This document shows positions 33,750 to 42,471 of a stretch of DNA of 64,000 nt, piece by piece; the first letter of the stretch is position 1, and every line of letters starts with the position of its first letter. The DNA comes from Mycobacterium sp. NS-7484. Its GTDB lineage: Bacteria > Actinomycetota > Actinomycetes > Mycobacteriales > Mycobacteriaceae. A program made the translations under genes and the position numbers. The notes under the pieces were generated by a model that did not search any database, was not told the DNA's origin, and saw nothing but the letters and a program-made list of their open reading frames with translations. The DNA lies in NCBI RefSeq assembly GCF_001953975.1, contig NZ_MBEJ01000127.1, positions 62,001 to 126,000 on the forward strand, in the 5' to 3' direction.

Positions 33750-35035
33750 ACAACAGCCACGATCCGCTGACCGTGCTGAGCGGTGCGGACCACCCGGTCT
33801 CCCCCGACCCGGCGTTCGCGGCCCGACTACGGGCGCGGCTGGAATCGGCCCTCACCCTTCCCGACCACACCGAAGGAGTCGACATGAGCGGAACCGACAC
33901 TGCGATCGCCGAACTGAACGAATCGACCGACAGCCCGCCGGCCCCACGCTCGGCAGTGATCCCCTATCTGGCAGCCCACGACGCCCGAGCGGCCATCGCC
34001 TGGTACGTCGACGTGTTCGACGCCGAATCCGTTGGCGAACCCGTCGTGATGGAGGACGGCCGGATCGGGCACGCCGAGCTTGCGATCGCCGGTGGAGTTT
34101 TCTACCTGGCCGACGAGTTTCCCGAGCTGGGGTTGAAGGCGCCTCGCCCACAAGAGAATTCGGTGAGCCTGATGCTGCACGTGGCCAGCACCGACGACGT
34201 GCTGCAGCGGGCCCGGACCCACGGGGCCCAGGTGCAGCGCGAGCCGTATGAGAACTACGGCACCCGCGCCGCCACCATCGTCGACCCGTCCGGGCACCGC
34301 TGGATGCTCTCGGGGCCGGTGACCGGTACCAGTGCCCGCACCGAGGTGATCCAGCACGGCGACGTCGGTTACGTCTCGGTTTGGGCCCCGGATATCGAGC
34401 GTGCCGCCCGGTTCTACGGCCAGGTGCTGGGCTGGGCCTTCGATCCGGCCACGCGCCAGGTCACCAACACCGAGCAACACATCGGCATCTTCGACGCCGA
34501 CGGCCCGCCCACGCTGTTCTGCTGCTACGCGGTGGCTGATCTGGACGAGGCACAGCGGGCGATCACCGCCGCCGGCGGCACCGTGGGCGAGCCGCAGGTG
34601 CGGGAGTTCGGCACGGTGCTCGACGCGACCGACCCGGCGGGTACCGCGTTCGCGGTGTTCCAGCCGGCCACCGCGGTCCCCCGACCTGAACTCAATGGGG
34701 CTGGGCCGGGCGAACTTTCGTACCTCACCTATGAGGTTCCCGATTCGGCGGCATTCAAGGAGTTCTACGGCCAGGTGCTGTCGTGGAGCTTCGAGCCGGG
34801 GCGCGTCGACGACGGCTGGGCTGTTCAGGGCAGCCAGCCCATGTCGGGTATGGCCGGCGGTGCGGCCCGGTCCACCGCTGTGCCGATGTGGACGGTCGCC
34901 GATATCGATGCCGCGGTCGACCGGGTCCGCGAGGCCGGTGGCACCGTGCTGCAGGAGCCGTCACGACAGCCCTACGGGTTGATGGCCGAGTGCACCGACG
35001 ACCAGGGATCGCGGTTCTACCTCGGCCAGTTCTGA
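33746..35035 (+). CDS. Three-domain VOC/glyoxalase-like protein coupled to the sigma factor
   Basis: This 429-residue protein starts at a GTG overlapping the sigma stop, with GGAGGGAGGG upstream. Residues 1-46 are a short leader (DPLTVLSGADHPVSPDPAFAARL-like), followed by three VOC modules at about 69-190, 195-295 and 305-429. Each ends in a metal-site-like strand (DPSGHRWML, DPAGTAFAVF, DQGSRFYLG). VOC proteins include glyoxalases, dioxygenases and resistance proteins. An ATG at 33884 has its own AAGGAG five bases upstream and would give a protein without the leader, so two products may be made. The substrate is unknown. Confidence 0.85.
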   Translation: MNNSHDPLTVLSGADHPVSPDPAFAARLRARLESALTLPDHTEGVDMSGTDTAIAELNESTDSPPAPRSAVIPYLAAHDARAAIAWYVDVFDAESVGEPVVMEDGRIGHAELAIAGGVFYLADEFPELGLKAPRPQENSVSLMLHVASTDDVLQRARTHGAQVQREPYENYGTRAATIVDPSGHRWMLSGPVTGTSARTEVIQHGDVGYVSVWAPDIERAARFYGQVLGWAFDPATRQVTNTEQHIGIFDADGPPTLFCCYAVADLDEAQRAITAAGGTVGEPQVREFGTVLDATDPAGTAFAVFQPATAVPRPELNGAGPGELSYLTYEVPDSAAFKEFYGQVLSWSFEPGRVDDGWAVQGSQPMSGMAGGAARSTAVPMWTVADIDAAVDRVREAGGTVLQEPSRQPYGLMAECTDDQGSRFYLGQF

Positions 35036-35062
35036 GCGGTACCTTCTCCCCGCGAGCTCTCC

Positions 35063-35125
35063 GCGAGCAGACAGAAACCCGTACCTTTTCACGCGAAAAG
35101 GTACGGGTTTGCGTCTGTTCGGCAG
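35063..35125. repeat. Dispersed intergenic hairpin, copy A
   Basis: GCGAGCAGACA is followed by a perfect stem AAACCCGTACCTTTT/AAAAGGTACGGGTTT around CACGCG, then GCGTCTGTTCGGCAG. The outer arms GAGCAGAC and GTCTGTTC nearly pair as well. It lies between two convergent genes and can serve as a terminator. The arms recur at 54404-54466 and, in reverse, at 59525-59590. Confidence 0.8.
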
Positions 35126-35187
35126 GAAGTGTTCGGCAGGAAGTGTTGGGCAGGAAGTGTTCGGCAGGAAGTGTTGGGCAGGAAAGT
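35117..35187. repeat. Five tandem copies of a 14-base unit
   Basis: The unit GTTCGGCAGGAAGT or GTTGGGCAGGAAGT is repeated five times without a gap; the last copy has one extra A. The first copy is the right arm of hairpin A, and the array stops exactly at the stop codon of the ferredoxin reductase gene. It looks like slippage of the hairpin's end. Confidence 0.9.
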
Positions 35188-36374
35188 CAGCCCAAGACGT
35201 CGGAGATGGGGGCGCCGGCGGCGATCTTGCCGCGAGCCTTCATCACCTTTCCGGGCATGCCGCCGCCGACCACGCCGACCACCACGCCGTCGCGCTCGTA
35301 GAAGGCCAGGAACTTGCGGCCGTCGTCCTCCACCACGTGCACGACGTCGTCGGCCACGGGCTCGCCCAGGCACTGGATCTTGACGTCGTACTGATCGCTC
35401 CAGAAGTACGGCACCGAGACCACCGGCGAGGCTTCCTGGCCCAGCATGGCCGGCACCATGGCCCGCGCCTGATCGGCGACATTGCTCCAATGTTCAACGC
35501 GCACTTGGCCGCCCACGTGATCCCGCCAGGACGCCACATCGCCGATGGCCCACACGTTCGGGGCGCTGGAGCGGCCCAGGTCATCGCAGACCACGCCGTT
35601 GTCCAGCTCGATACCGCTGCCCTCGAGCCAGTCGACCGCGGGATGCGACCCGATGCCCACCACCACCAGATCGGCGTCGACCTCGGTTCCGTCGCCCAGC
35701 ACCACCTGTTCGACCTTGTCGGTACCGCGGACCTCGGTGACGCCGACACCGCAGCGCACGTCGACCCCCTCGGCCTCGTGCAGCCGGGTCACCAACGCAC
35801 CGATCTTCTCGCCCAGCACAGAAGCCAGCGGCGTCGGCTGGGGCTCCACCAGCACCACCTCGACACCGAGCTTGCGCAGGCTCGCAGCCACCTCGCAGCC
35901 GATGAAGCCGGCCCCGACCACGACGGCGCGCCGAGACTTTCCGGCATCCGCACGCAGGGCCATGCTCTCGTCGTAGGACCGCAACACGTGGATCCCGGCC
36001 AGGTCGCCGAAGGACCGGATGCGCTTGGGCACCAGCCCGGTGGCGATGATGAGCTCGTCGTAGGCCACCTCGGTGCCGTCGGCCAGCGTCAACTTCTTGG
36101 CGGCGGTGTCCACTGACCGCGCCGCCGATCCGAGCCTCAACGTGATGTTGTTCTCGGCGTAGAACTCGGCCGGCTTGAGCGTGACGTCGTCGGTCTCGGC
36201 GCGCAGCACTTCCTTGGACAGCGGCGGCCGGTCGTAGGGCAGATGGTCCTCGTCACTGACGATCGTGACGGGCCCGGTGAACTCCGAACGGCGCAGCTGT
36301 TCGGCCGTCCGGGCGGCAGCCAGACCACCGCCGACGATGACGATGCCCGCCGCGGATCCCGTTGATGTAGTCAC
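35187..36374 (-). CDS. Ferredoxin reductase-like FAD/NAD(P)H oxidoreductase
   Basis: This protein of 395 residues starts at a GTG and has two dinucleotide folds: IVIVGGGLAAARTAEQLR for FAD near the N-terminus and AVVVGAGFIGCEVAASLRKLG for NAD(P)H near residue 150, plus DGTEVDADLVVVGIGSHP and NVWAIGDVA. This is the pattern of rubredoxin/ferredoxin reductases that feed P450 or dioxygenase systems, and the C-terminal domain is of the reductase type. It resembles M. tuberculosis Rv0688, which lies in the same neighbourhood. It could serve the P450 at 22.4 kb, though no ferredoxin gene is adjacent. Confidence 0.9.
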   Translation of the reverse strand: MTTSTGSAAGIVIVGGGLAAARTAEQLRRSEFTGPVTIVSDEDHLPYDRPPLSKEVLRAETDDVTLKPAEFYAENNITLRLGSAARSVDTAAKKLTLADGTEVAYDELIIATGLVPKRIRSFGDLAGIHVLRSYDESMALRADAGKSRRAVVVGAGFIGCEVAASLRKLGVEVVLVEPQPTPLASVLGEKIGALVTRLHEAEGVDVRCGVGVTEVRGTDKVEQVVLGDGTEVDADLVVVGIGSHPAVDWLEGSGIELDNGVVCDDLGRSSAPNVWAIGDVASWRDHVGGQVRVEHWSNVADQARAMVPAMLGQEASPVVSVPYFWSDQYDVKIQCLGEPVADDVVHVVEDDGRKFLAFYERDGVVVGVVGGGMPGKVMKARGKIAAGAPISDVLG

Positions 36375-36439
36375 GTGGGGTTTTTACACGATCGCGGTTG
36401 AGCGTTGTGCGCCACCCTGCGTTTGTGCAGGCCATCCGC

Positions 36440-36913
36440 TCACGTCACGTCCGCGTCAGGCAGCCTGCGGTCGATGAGGTTGGACAGCACCACGATGCTC
36501 TCGCTGCGCTCGATGCGGGCGGTGGTGCGGATCCGTTCCAGCGCTTCCTCGAGGTGACGCATGTCGCGAGCCAGTACGTGGAGGATGGCGTCGGCGGTGC
36601 CGGTCACCGTTGCCGCGCTCACCACCTCGGGAATGTCGATCCAGGCCGCGCGCAATTGGTCCGGGGCAATGGTGCCCTGGCAGAACACCTGCACGTACGC
36701 CTCGGTGCGCCAGCCGAGGACGTTACGGTCGACGACGGTGGTGAAGCCGCGGATCACCCCGTCGGCGACCATGCGATCGACCCGCCGTTTCACCGCGGGC
36801 GCCGACAGATTCACCCGTTGGCCGATCTCGGCGAATGTCGCCCTGGCGTGCTCGGCGAGTTCGGCCAGGATTCGTTCGTCTGTGTCATCCAGCCGCTCCA
36901 CGACCACCTCCAC
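36440..36913 (-). CDS. Lrp/AsnC-family regulator
   Basis: The 157-residue protein has an N-terminal winged helix-turn-helix (DDTDERILAELAEHARATFAEIGQ, NLSAPAVKRRVDRM) and a C-terminal RAM ligand domain. It is divergent from the DDAH-like/rocD/rocE operon and by position is its likely amino-acid-responsive regulator; the M. tuberculosis order Rv2324-Rv2323c-rocD-rocE is the same. The exact start is uncertain because GTG codons lie at 36913, 36907 and nearby. TGACGCAA/TTGCGTCA arms in the divergent gap are candidate binding sites. Confidence 0.9.
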   Translation of the reverse strand: MEVVVERLDDTDERILAELAEHARATFAEIGQRVNLSAPAVKRRVDRMVADGVIRGFTTVVDRNVLGWRTEAYVQVFCQGTIAPDQLRAAWIDIPEVVSAATVTGTADAILHVLARDMRHLEEALERIRTTARIERSESIVVLSNLIDRRLPDADVT

Positions 36914-36939
36914 GCAACGAATGTTCGTGATAGCGAGTT

Positions 36940-37008
36940 TGACGCAAGATATCCCTGCAGTACAAGCAACAAGATGCGATTGATTGCGTCAGAGGTCGCT
37001 CATATCGT
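36940..37008 (+). promoter_or_regulatory. Promoter of the arginine/ornithine operon with Lrp-like sites
   Basis: TTGATT at 36980-36985, a 17-base spacer and TATCGT at 37003-37008 form a good promoter. Its start of transcription would fall on the ATG at 37015, giving a leaderless mRNA. Inverted arms TGACGCAA (36940-36947) and TTGCGTCA (36984-36991) overlap the -35 box and are candidate sites for the divergent Lrp-type regulator. Confidence 0.6.
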
Positions 37009-37014
37009 CGATTC

Positions 37015-37881
37015 ATGACGATTTCGGGTGAACTCGTGAACCCCGCCGTATCCGAAACCGCCCGCCCGGCCTCGCACCCACGCACCGCGACGCCCCGCCG
37101 CTACGCCATGACCCCGCCGCGGCACTTCACCGTCGAGTACGCGATCAATCCGTGGATGGATGTCACCGTCCCCGTGGACACCGCACTTGCGCTTGCCCAA
37201 TGGGAGACGTTGCGGCAGGCCTATACCGATCTCGGCCACACCGTCGAACTCGTCACGCCCCGCCCCGGTCTGCCCGACATGGTCTACGCCGCCAACGCCG
37301 GCTTCCTGATCGGCGACACCGCGGTGGTGGCCCGCTTCGCGTTTCCGCAGCGCACCGGCGAAGCCGAGGCGTACGCCGAGTGGATGGCTTCGCACGGCTA
37401 CCGGTCGAGGTACACCGAGCACGTCAACGAGGGCCAGGGCGATCTGCTTCTTGCCGGGTCGAATCTGTTGGCCGGATACGGATTTCGCACCGACCGACGT
37501 GCCCACGACGAGATTGCGAGCCTCACCGGCCTACCCGTCACGAGCCTCGAGCTCGTCGACCCGCGGTTCTATCACCTCGACACCGCCCTGACCGTGCTCG
37601 ACGACTCGACGATCGCCTACTATCCACCGGCCTTCAGCGCCGCCGCGCGCCAAACGCTGCGCGAATTGTTCAGCGACACCATCGAAGTGGGTTCGGCCGA
37701 CGCTTATGTGCTTGGCCTCAACGGGGTGTCGGACGGGCGGCACGTGGTGCTGCCCGCATCCGCCACCGGGTTGGCCAATCAACTGCGCCACGCCGGGTTC
37801 GAGCCGATCGGCGTCGATCTGTCCGAGCTTCTCAAAGGCGGCGGCTCGGTCAAATGCTGCACCTTGGAGCTGCATCCATGA
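37015..37881 (+). CDS. ddaH: Dimethylargininase/amidinotransferase-family hydrolase (DDAH-like)
   Basis: This 288-residue protein belongs to the guanidino-modifying superfamily. PDMVYAANAGFLIGD carries the substrate-binding acidic residue, EGQGDLLLAGSNLLAGYGFRTD the catalytic-glutamate region, and VKCCTLELHP near the C-terminus the nucleophilic cysteine. The product would be citrulline from methylarginine, or ornithine from arginine, which fits rocD and rocE downstream. It matches M. tuberculosis Rv2323c by context. There is no ribosome site before the ATG, and the transcript is probably leaderless. Its stop overlaps rocD by four bases. Confidence 0.85.
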   Translation: MTISGELVNPAVSETARPASHPRTATPRRYAMTPPRHFTVEYAINPWMDVTVPVDTALALAQWETLRQAYTDLGHTVELVTPRPGLPDMVYAANAGFLIGDTAVVARFAFPQRTGEAEAYAEWMASHGYRSRYTEHVNEGQGDLLLAGSNLLAGYGFRTDRRAHDEIASLTGLPVTSLELVDPRFYHLDTALTVLDDSTIAYYPPAFSAAARQTLRELFSDTIEVGSADAYVLGLNGVSDGRHVVLPASATGLANQLRHAGFEPIGVDLSELLKGGGSVKCCTLELHP

Positions 37882-39116
37882 CCGCCCTCGACCACGTGCA
37901 GCCGGCCACCACGACCGCCTCGGCGATCGAACTCGACAACCGCCATGTCGCACACAACTATTCACCGCTGCCGGTGGTCGCGGTCGAGGCCGAGGGAGCC
38001 TGGATCACCGATGTGACCGGCCGCCGCTACCTGGATTGTCTGGCCGCGTATTCGGCGGTGAACTTCGGCCACCGCAACGCCGAGATCATGGCCGCCGCGC
38101 ACGCCCAGCTCGACCGGCTCACCCTCGTCAGCCGCGCCTTCCACTCCGAGGCACTCGGCCCGTTCGCCGAGGCACTGGCCGGGCTGTGCGGCAAGGACGT
38201 GGTGTTGCCGATGAACACCGGTGCCGAGGCCGTGGAGAGCGGCATCAAGGTGGCCCGTAAGTGGGGCACCGACGTCAAAGGGGTGCCGGCCGGCGCTGCC
38301 AACATCGTCGTGGCACACAACAACTTCCACGGGCGAACCACGACGATCATCAGTTTTTCCGATGACGACACCGCGCGCCGCGGTTTCGGCCCGTACACCC
38401 CGGGGTTCCGCTCCGTGCCCTTCGGAGACCATCGGGCAACCGAAGATGCGATCGACACGAACACCGTGGCGGTGTTGATCGAACCCATCCAGGGCGAGGC
38501 CGGCGTCATCGTCCCACCCGGCGACTTCCTGCCCCGGGTCCGGGAGATCTGCACCAGGAGCAACGTGCTGATGATCGCCGACGAAATTCAGTCCGGGCTG
38601 GCCCGCACCGGCCGGACGTTCGCCTGTGACCACTGGGACGTGGCCCCCGACGTGTACCTGCTCGGCAAGGCCCTGGGCGGTGGCGTGGTCCCGCTGTCTG
38701 CCGTGGTCGCCGATCGCGACGTACTGGACGTGCTGCATCCCGGCGAGCACGGCTCCACCTTCGGCGGCAACCCGCTGGCCGCGACGATCGGCACCACTGT
38801 GGTGGGGATTCTGCGCCGTGGCGAGTTCCAGCGTCGCTCAGCCGAACTCGGCGAGCGGCTGCACGAGCGCCTGAGACAACTCGTCGGCCACGGTGTCGAT
38901 GCCGTGCGCGGTATGGGACTGTGGGCCGGCGTGGACATCGATCCGGTTCTCGGCACCGGCAAGCAGTTCGGCCTGGCGCTGGCCGAACGCGGTGTGCTGG
39001 TCAAGGACACTCACGGCTCGACCTTGCGGTTCGCGCCGCCCCTGGTGGTGACCGCCGACGAGCTCGACTGGGCCGTTGACCAATTCGCCGACACCTTGGC
39101 CGAGGCGCGCCGATAA
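37878..39116 (+). CDS. rocD: Ornithine aminotransferase RocD
   Basis: This protein of 412 residues is a class-III PLP aminotransferase. The motifs NTGAEAVESGIKVARKW, IADEIQSGLARTGR (PLP ring aspartate) and LLGKALGGGVVP with the Schiff-base lysine are all intact. It converts ornithine and 2-oxoglutarate to glutamate semialdehyde and glutamate. In M. tuberculosis the homologue is split into rocD1 and rocD2; here it is whole. Its ATG overlaps the ddaH stop by four bases. Confidence 0.95.
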   Translation: MTALDHVQPATTTASAIELDNRHVAHNYSPLPVVAVEAEGAWITDVTGRRYLDCLAAYSAVNFGHRNAEIMAAAHAQLDRLTLVSRAFHSEALGPFAEALAGLCGKDVVLPMNTGAEAVESGIKVARKWGTDVKGVPAGAANIVVAHNNFHGRTTTIISFSDDDTARRGFGPYTPGFRSVPFGDHRATEDAIDTNTVAVLIEPIQGEAGVIVPPGDFLPRVREICTRSNVLMIADEIQSGLARTGRTFACDHWDVAPDVYLLGKALGGGVVPLSAVVADRDVLDVLHPGEHGSTFGGNPLAATIGTTVVGILRRGEFQRRSAELGERLHERLRQLVGHGVDAVRGMGLWAGVDIDPVLGTGKQFGLALAERGVLVKDTHGSTLRFAPPLVVTADELDWAVDQFADTLAEARR

Positions 39117-39143
39117 TCGGTTGATCGGCGACAAGGAGGCACG

Positions 39144-40640
39144 ATGGCGGCCCCAGCCAACAACCTGACCGGCCAGATGTTGCGGCGCAGACCGGCCATC
39201 GGTGCACCGGTGGCCCACGGCGCCTCCGACCGCCTGCGCCGAAGCATCGGCACGTTTCAGCTCACCTTGTTCGGTGTCGGGGCAACAGTCGGCACCGGCA
39301 TCTTCATCGTGCTGCAGCAGGCCGTGCCCAAAGCCGGTCCCGCGGTTCTCGTCTCGTTCGTGGCTGCCGGTGTCGCCGCCGGGTTGTCGGCAATCTGTTA
39401 TGCGGAAATGGCTGCCGCCGTGCCGGTTTCGGGATCCACCTACTCCTACGCCTACACCACGATGGGCGAGTTCATCGCGATGGGCGTCGCAGCCTGCCTG
39501 CTGCTCGAATACGGCGTATCGATGTCGGCGACGGCAGTCGGCTGGAGCGGTTACCTGAACAAGCTGTTGGAGAACGTCTTTGACCGGCGTCTCCCGCACG
39601 CGCTGTCGGCGGCGCCCTGGGGTGACGACCCGGGGATCATCAACCTGCCCGCGGCGGTGCTGATCGTGATGTGTGCGCTCCTGCTGATCCGGGGAGCCAG
39701 TGAATCCGCGGCGGTCAACACGGTCATGGTGATCCTCAAGCTGTGCGTGCTCGGTATGTTCGTCGCCGTCGCGTTCACCGCGTTCAGCACCGATCATTTC
39801 GCCGGGTTCTGGGACAAGGGGTTCACCGGCATCACCGCCGCGGCCGGCACCATCTTCTTCACCTTCATCGGACTGGACGCGGTGTCGACCGCAGGCGACG
39901 AGGTGAAGAATCCACAAAAGACCATGCCCCGGGCGATCCTCGCGGCTCTGGTGGTGGTCACCAGCGTCTACATCCTGGTGGCGTTCGCCGGCCTGGGCAC
40001 CCAGTCCGCCGACGCGTTCGGCTCTGACGAGCAGGCCGAGGCCGGGATGTCGGTCATGCTCACCGACATTCTGCACGGCCAGACCTGGGCGAGCACGATT
40101 CTGGCTGCGGGCGCGGTCATCTCGATCTTCTCGGTCACCCTGGTGGTGATGTACGGCCAGACCCGCATCCTGTTCGCCATGGGCCGCGACGGCCTACTGC
40201 CGCCGCTGTTCGCCAAGGTCAACCCGCGCACCATGACCCCGGTCAACAACACGGTCGTCGTCGCAGTGGTCACCGGCGGCCTCGCCGGGTTCGTGCCGTT
40301 GGACTATCTGTGGGATCTGGTGTCCATCGGCACCCTGGTGGCATTCATCGTGGTCTCGGTCGGAGTGATCATCCTGCGGGTGCGGGAGCCAGAGCTGCCC
40401 CGGGCCTTCAAAGTGCCGGGATACCCGGTAACCCCAGTTCTTTCCGTGCTGGCCTGCCTGTTCGTGCTCTACGGCCTGCCATCCGTCACCTGGCTGTGGT
40501 TCGGGCTCTGGGTCGCGTCGGTGTTGACCTTCTACCTGTTGTGGAGCCGGCATCACAGTGCGCTCAACGACGGAGGTGACGGCAACGTCCCCGGCCCCGC
40601 GGCCGGTGCCGGTGCGGCCCGGCGGAACCTCAGTACTTGA
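39144..40640 (+). CDS. rocE: Amino-acid/cationic amino-acid permease RocE
   Basis: The 498-residue APC-family permease has about 12 to 13 spans. The first-helix motif GVGATVGTGIFIVLQQ and FTFIGLDAVSTAGDEVKNPQKTMP are typical of cationic amino-acid transporters. It likely imports arginine or ornithine for the enzymes encoded just upstream; AAGGAGG lies before the ATG. Its 3' end overlaps that of the convergent SDR gene by 11 bases. The permease class is clear from sequence; substrate is inferred from the operon. Confidence 0.93.
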   Translation: MAAPANNLTGQMLRRRPAIGAPVAHGASDRLRRSIGTFQLTLFGVGATVGTGIFIVLQQAVPKAGPAVLVSFVAAGVAAGLSAICYAEMAAAVPVSGSTYSYAYTTMGEFIAMGVAACLLLEYGVSMSATAVGWSGYLNKLLENVFDRRLPHALSAAPWGDDPGIINLPAAVLIVMCALLLIRGASESAAVNTVMVILKLCVLGMFVAVAFTAFSTDHFAGFWDKGFTGITAAAGTIFFTFIGLDAVSTAGDEVKNPQKTMPRAILAALVVVTSVYILVAFAGLGTQSADAFGSDEQAEAGMSVMLTDILHGQTWASTILAAGAVISIFSVTLVVMYGQTRILFAMGRDGLLPPLFAKVNPRTMTPVNNTVVVAVVTGGLAGFVPLDYLWDLVSIGTLVAFIVVSVGVIILRVREPELPRAFKVPGYPVTPVLSVLACLFVLYGLPSVTWLWFGLWVASVLTFYLLWSRHHSALNDGGDGNVPGPAAGAGAARRNLST

Positions 40641-41487
40641 GCACGCCGCGATCGACCGCGATCTGACTGCCCGACAACGTGGCCGACCCGTCACCGGCCA
40701 ACCACGCCACCACATCGGCAACTTCCTCGGGCGCCATGAACGCCGCGAGTCCTTCGTTCTTGCCGTCGGTCACCTTGTGATACGGCATCGGCGCAAAACT
40801 GTGCAGGAAGCTCGGGAACTTGGCGAAGATCTCGGCCATCGCCTCCGGTTCGATCATCGGAGTGTCGATCGAGTAGGGATGGATCGAGTTGACCCGAATA
40901 CCGTACTCGCCCACCTCCAGCGCCAGGGTGTTGGTCAACGCCACCAGGCCGTGCTTGGAGGCCGCGTAATGACCGTTGCCCGGAGTGGCTTTCACTCCCG
41001 CCGACGAGCTGACGATGATGATCGACCCGCCGTTGCCGGCGTCGATCATGGCCGGAACCGCCGCGCGGATGGTCCGCCAGGTGCCGTTGAGGTTGACGTC
41101 GATGACGGTGTCGAACTGTTCTGGGCTGAGCTCCCACAGCCGGCCCCAGCTGAGCACACCGGCATTGGCCACCACGATGTCGAGCCGGCCGAACTGCTCG
41201 ACACCGTCGGCCACGACCTGCTGCTGGGCGGCCAGGTCCCGGATGTCGACCTCGCGCGCGAGTACCTTGCGGCCGGCGGCCTCCACCGCGGCGACCGTCT
41301 CGGCCAGTTCCTCCGATGTGGCGGCCGGGTAGGTGATGGTGTCATCGACCGGTCGGCATACGTCGATCGCGATGATGTCGGCGCCCTCGTTGGCCAGCCG
41401 CACCGCGTGGGCCCGCCCTTGACCGCGTGCAGCGCCGGTGACAAACGCCACCCGGCCTTCCAACGACGTTGCCTTACCTGCCGCCAT
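40630..41487 (-). CDS. Mycofactocin-coupled SDR-family oxidoreductase
   Basis: This 285-residue short-chain dehydrogenase has the cofactor motif VTGAARGQGRAHAVRLANEGA, with catalytic Ser in IIIVSSSAGVK and YAASKHG. The GQGRAHA form of the glycine motif and the insertion near residue 50 mark the mycofactocin-dependent SDR subfamily, in which a tightly held NAD is recycled by mycofactocin. It resembles M. tuberculosis Rv0687, which is near the mft locus there as well. The substrate is probably an alcohol or terpenoid-like alcohol but is not shown by the sequence. Confidence 0.92.
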   Translation of the reverse strand: MAAGKATSLEGRVAFVTGAARGQGRAHAVRLANEGADIIAIDVCRPVDDTITYPAATSEELAETVAAVEAAGRKVLAREVDIRDLAAQQQVVADGVEQFGRLDIVVANAGVLSWGRLWELSPEQFDTVIDVNLNGTWRTIRAAVPAMIDAGNGGSIIIVSSSAGVKATPGNGHYAASKHGLVALTNTLALEVGEYGIRVNSIHPYSIDTPMIEPEAMAEIFAKFPSFLHSFAPMPYHKVTDGKNEGLAAFMAPEEVADVVAWLAGDGSATLSGSQIAVDRGVLKY

Positions 41488-41578
41488 GCCAGGGTCCTTT
41501 CTGGAGTCTGGGCACAGGCTAACACCAGAAGTAGAACGTGTTCCTGGACTGGGGCCAGTCAGTGGGACAACCCAAAAT

Positions 41579-42415
41579 CTAGAGCTCGGCGATGATCTGC
41601 TGCCGCTTCGCGGTGTACTCGTCTTCGCTGATGGCGCCCGTCGCGCGCAAGGTTTCGAGCTCCTGGAGACGTTGCGCCGTCGAGGGTGCCGGCGGCACGA
41701 GCAACGGTGCGCCCGGTGCCGGGGACGGCGCCGCAGGCGCTGCAGGCGCCGCCTCGGCCGCCGCGCGCCGAACCACAGCCTGAACCTGTTGGCGCGCCGA
41801 AGGATTGGACCGCAGATCGATCATGTTGTTGATCCCGATGCCATGTGCCTTGAGGATCTGCAGTATCTCCATCAACGGGCCGGACTGACCGGTCAGGTCG
41901 TAGGTCTTGTTCTCCTCGGCGATGGCGAACGTCGCTGGCATCAGCCCACCGATCAAACCGCTTCTCTCCCAATCGATCCGGTACTCGTTGGTGGTCGGGT
42001 CGACGAGGGCGACCAACTTGCGGTTGGTGATCATCGGAAGCCGTGACACCGAGGCCAGTACTCGATCCTGGCTGGCGAACGGCGCGAGGCCGGGCCCGGA
42101 GATCTGCAGGTCCAATTTCACCAAAGGCTGTTCGTTGATGCGGGTTCCGGTCTCGTGGATACCGGTGACCTGGGCCAGTGCCAGCACGCCGACCTCTTCC
42201 AGCCGGCTGTTCTGCGCGACCGACCTCGACCCGGCGGCGGTGATCCCCAACGCGATCAGCACGTCGACCGCGGTGATCAACAGGCCCGTCCAGAACATCC
42301 ACTTCATCATCGGATCACCGCCGGTGACGAAGTAGATGGTCAAGAAAATGGGGCCGACGATGCCACACATCAGCACGAAAGCCTGAATACGTACGTAACG
42401 CCAGAAAGTGGACAT
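41579..42415 (-). CDS. Membrane protein with C-terminal SHOCT domain
   Basis: This 278-residue protein begins MSTFWRYVRIQAFV, with two membrane spans at about residues 10-30 and 38-58. The middle contains a beta-rich cytoplasmic domain (VGVLALAQVTGIHETGTRI, then VKLDLQISGPG). An Ala/Pro linker follows, and the last 32 residues form a SHOCT motif (RLQELETLRATGAISEDEY), a short helix pair found at the ends of many actinobacterial membrane proteins. It is monocistronic as far as can be seen. The function is unknown. The ATG at 42415 fits the hydrophobic start better than a longer reading. Confidence 0.8.
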   Translation of the reverse strand: MSTFWRYVRIQAFVLMCGIVGPIFLTIYFVTGGDPMMKWMFWTGLLITAVDVLIALGITAAGSRSVAQNSRLEEVGVLALAQVTGIHETGTRINEQPLVKLDLQISGPGLAPFASQDRVLASVSRLPMITNRKLVALVDPTTNEYRIDWERSGLIGGLMPATFAIAEENKTYDLTGQSGPLMEILQILKAHGIGINNMIDLRSNPSARQQVQAVVRRAAAEAAPAAPAAPSPAPGAPLLVPPAPSTAQRLQELETLRATGAISEDEYTAKRQQIIAEL

Positions 42416-42471
42416 CGCGCGCTCCCGTCGTCGGCTGGGCGCCATCAGATTAACGCCCGCAACCGCCCAGG

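Noticed and set aside
35089..35490. A minus-strand frame that translates the 14-base repeats into a Cys/Asn-rich peptide
   Set aside because: The 14-base unit is not a multiple of three, so the apparent peptide repeat shifts frame every copy; the frame overlaps the reductase gene and has no start context.
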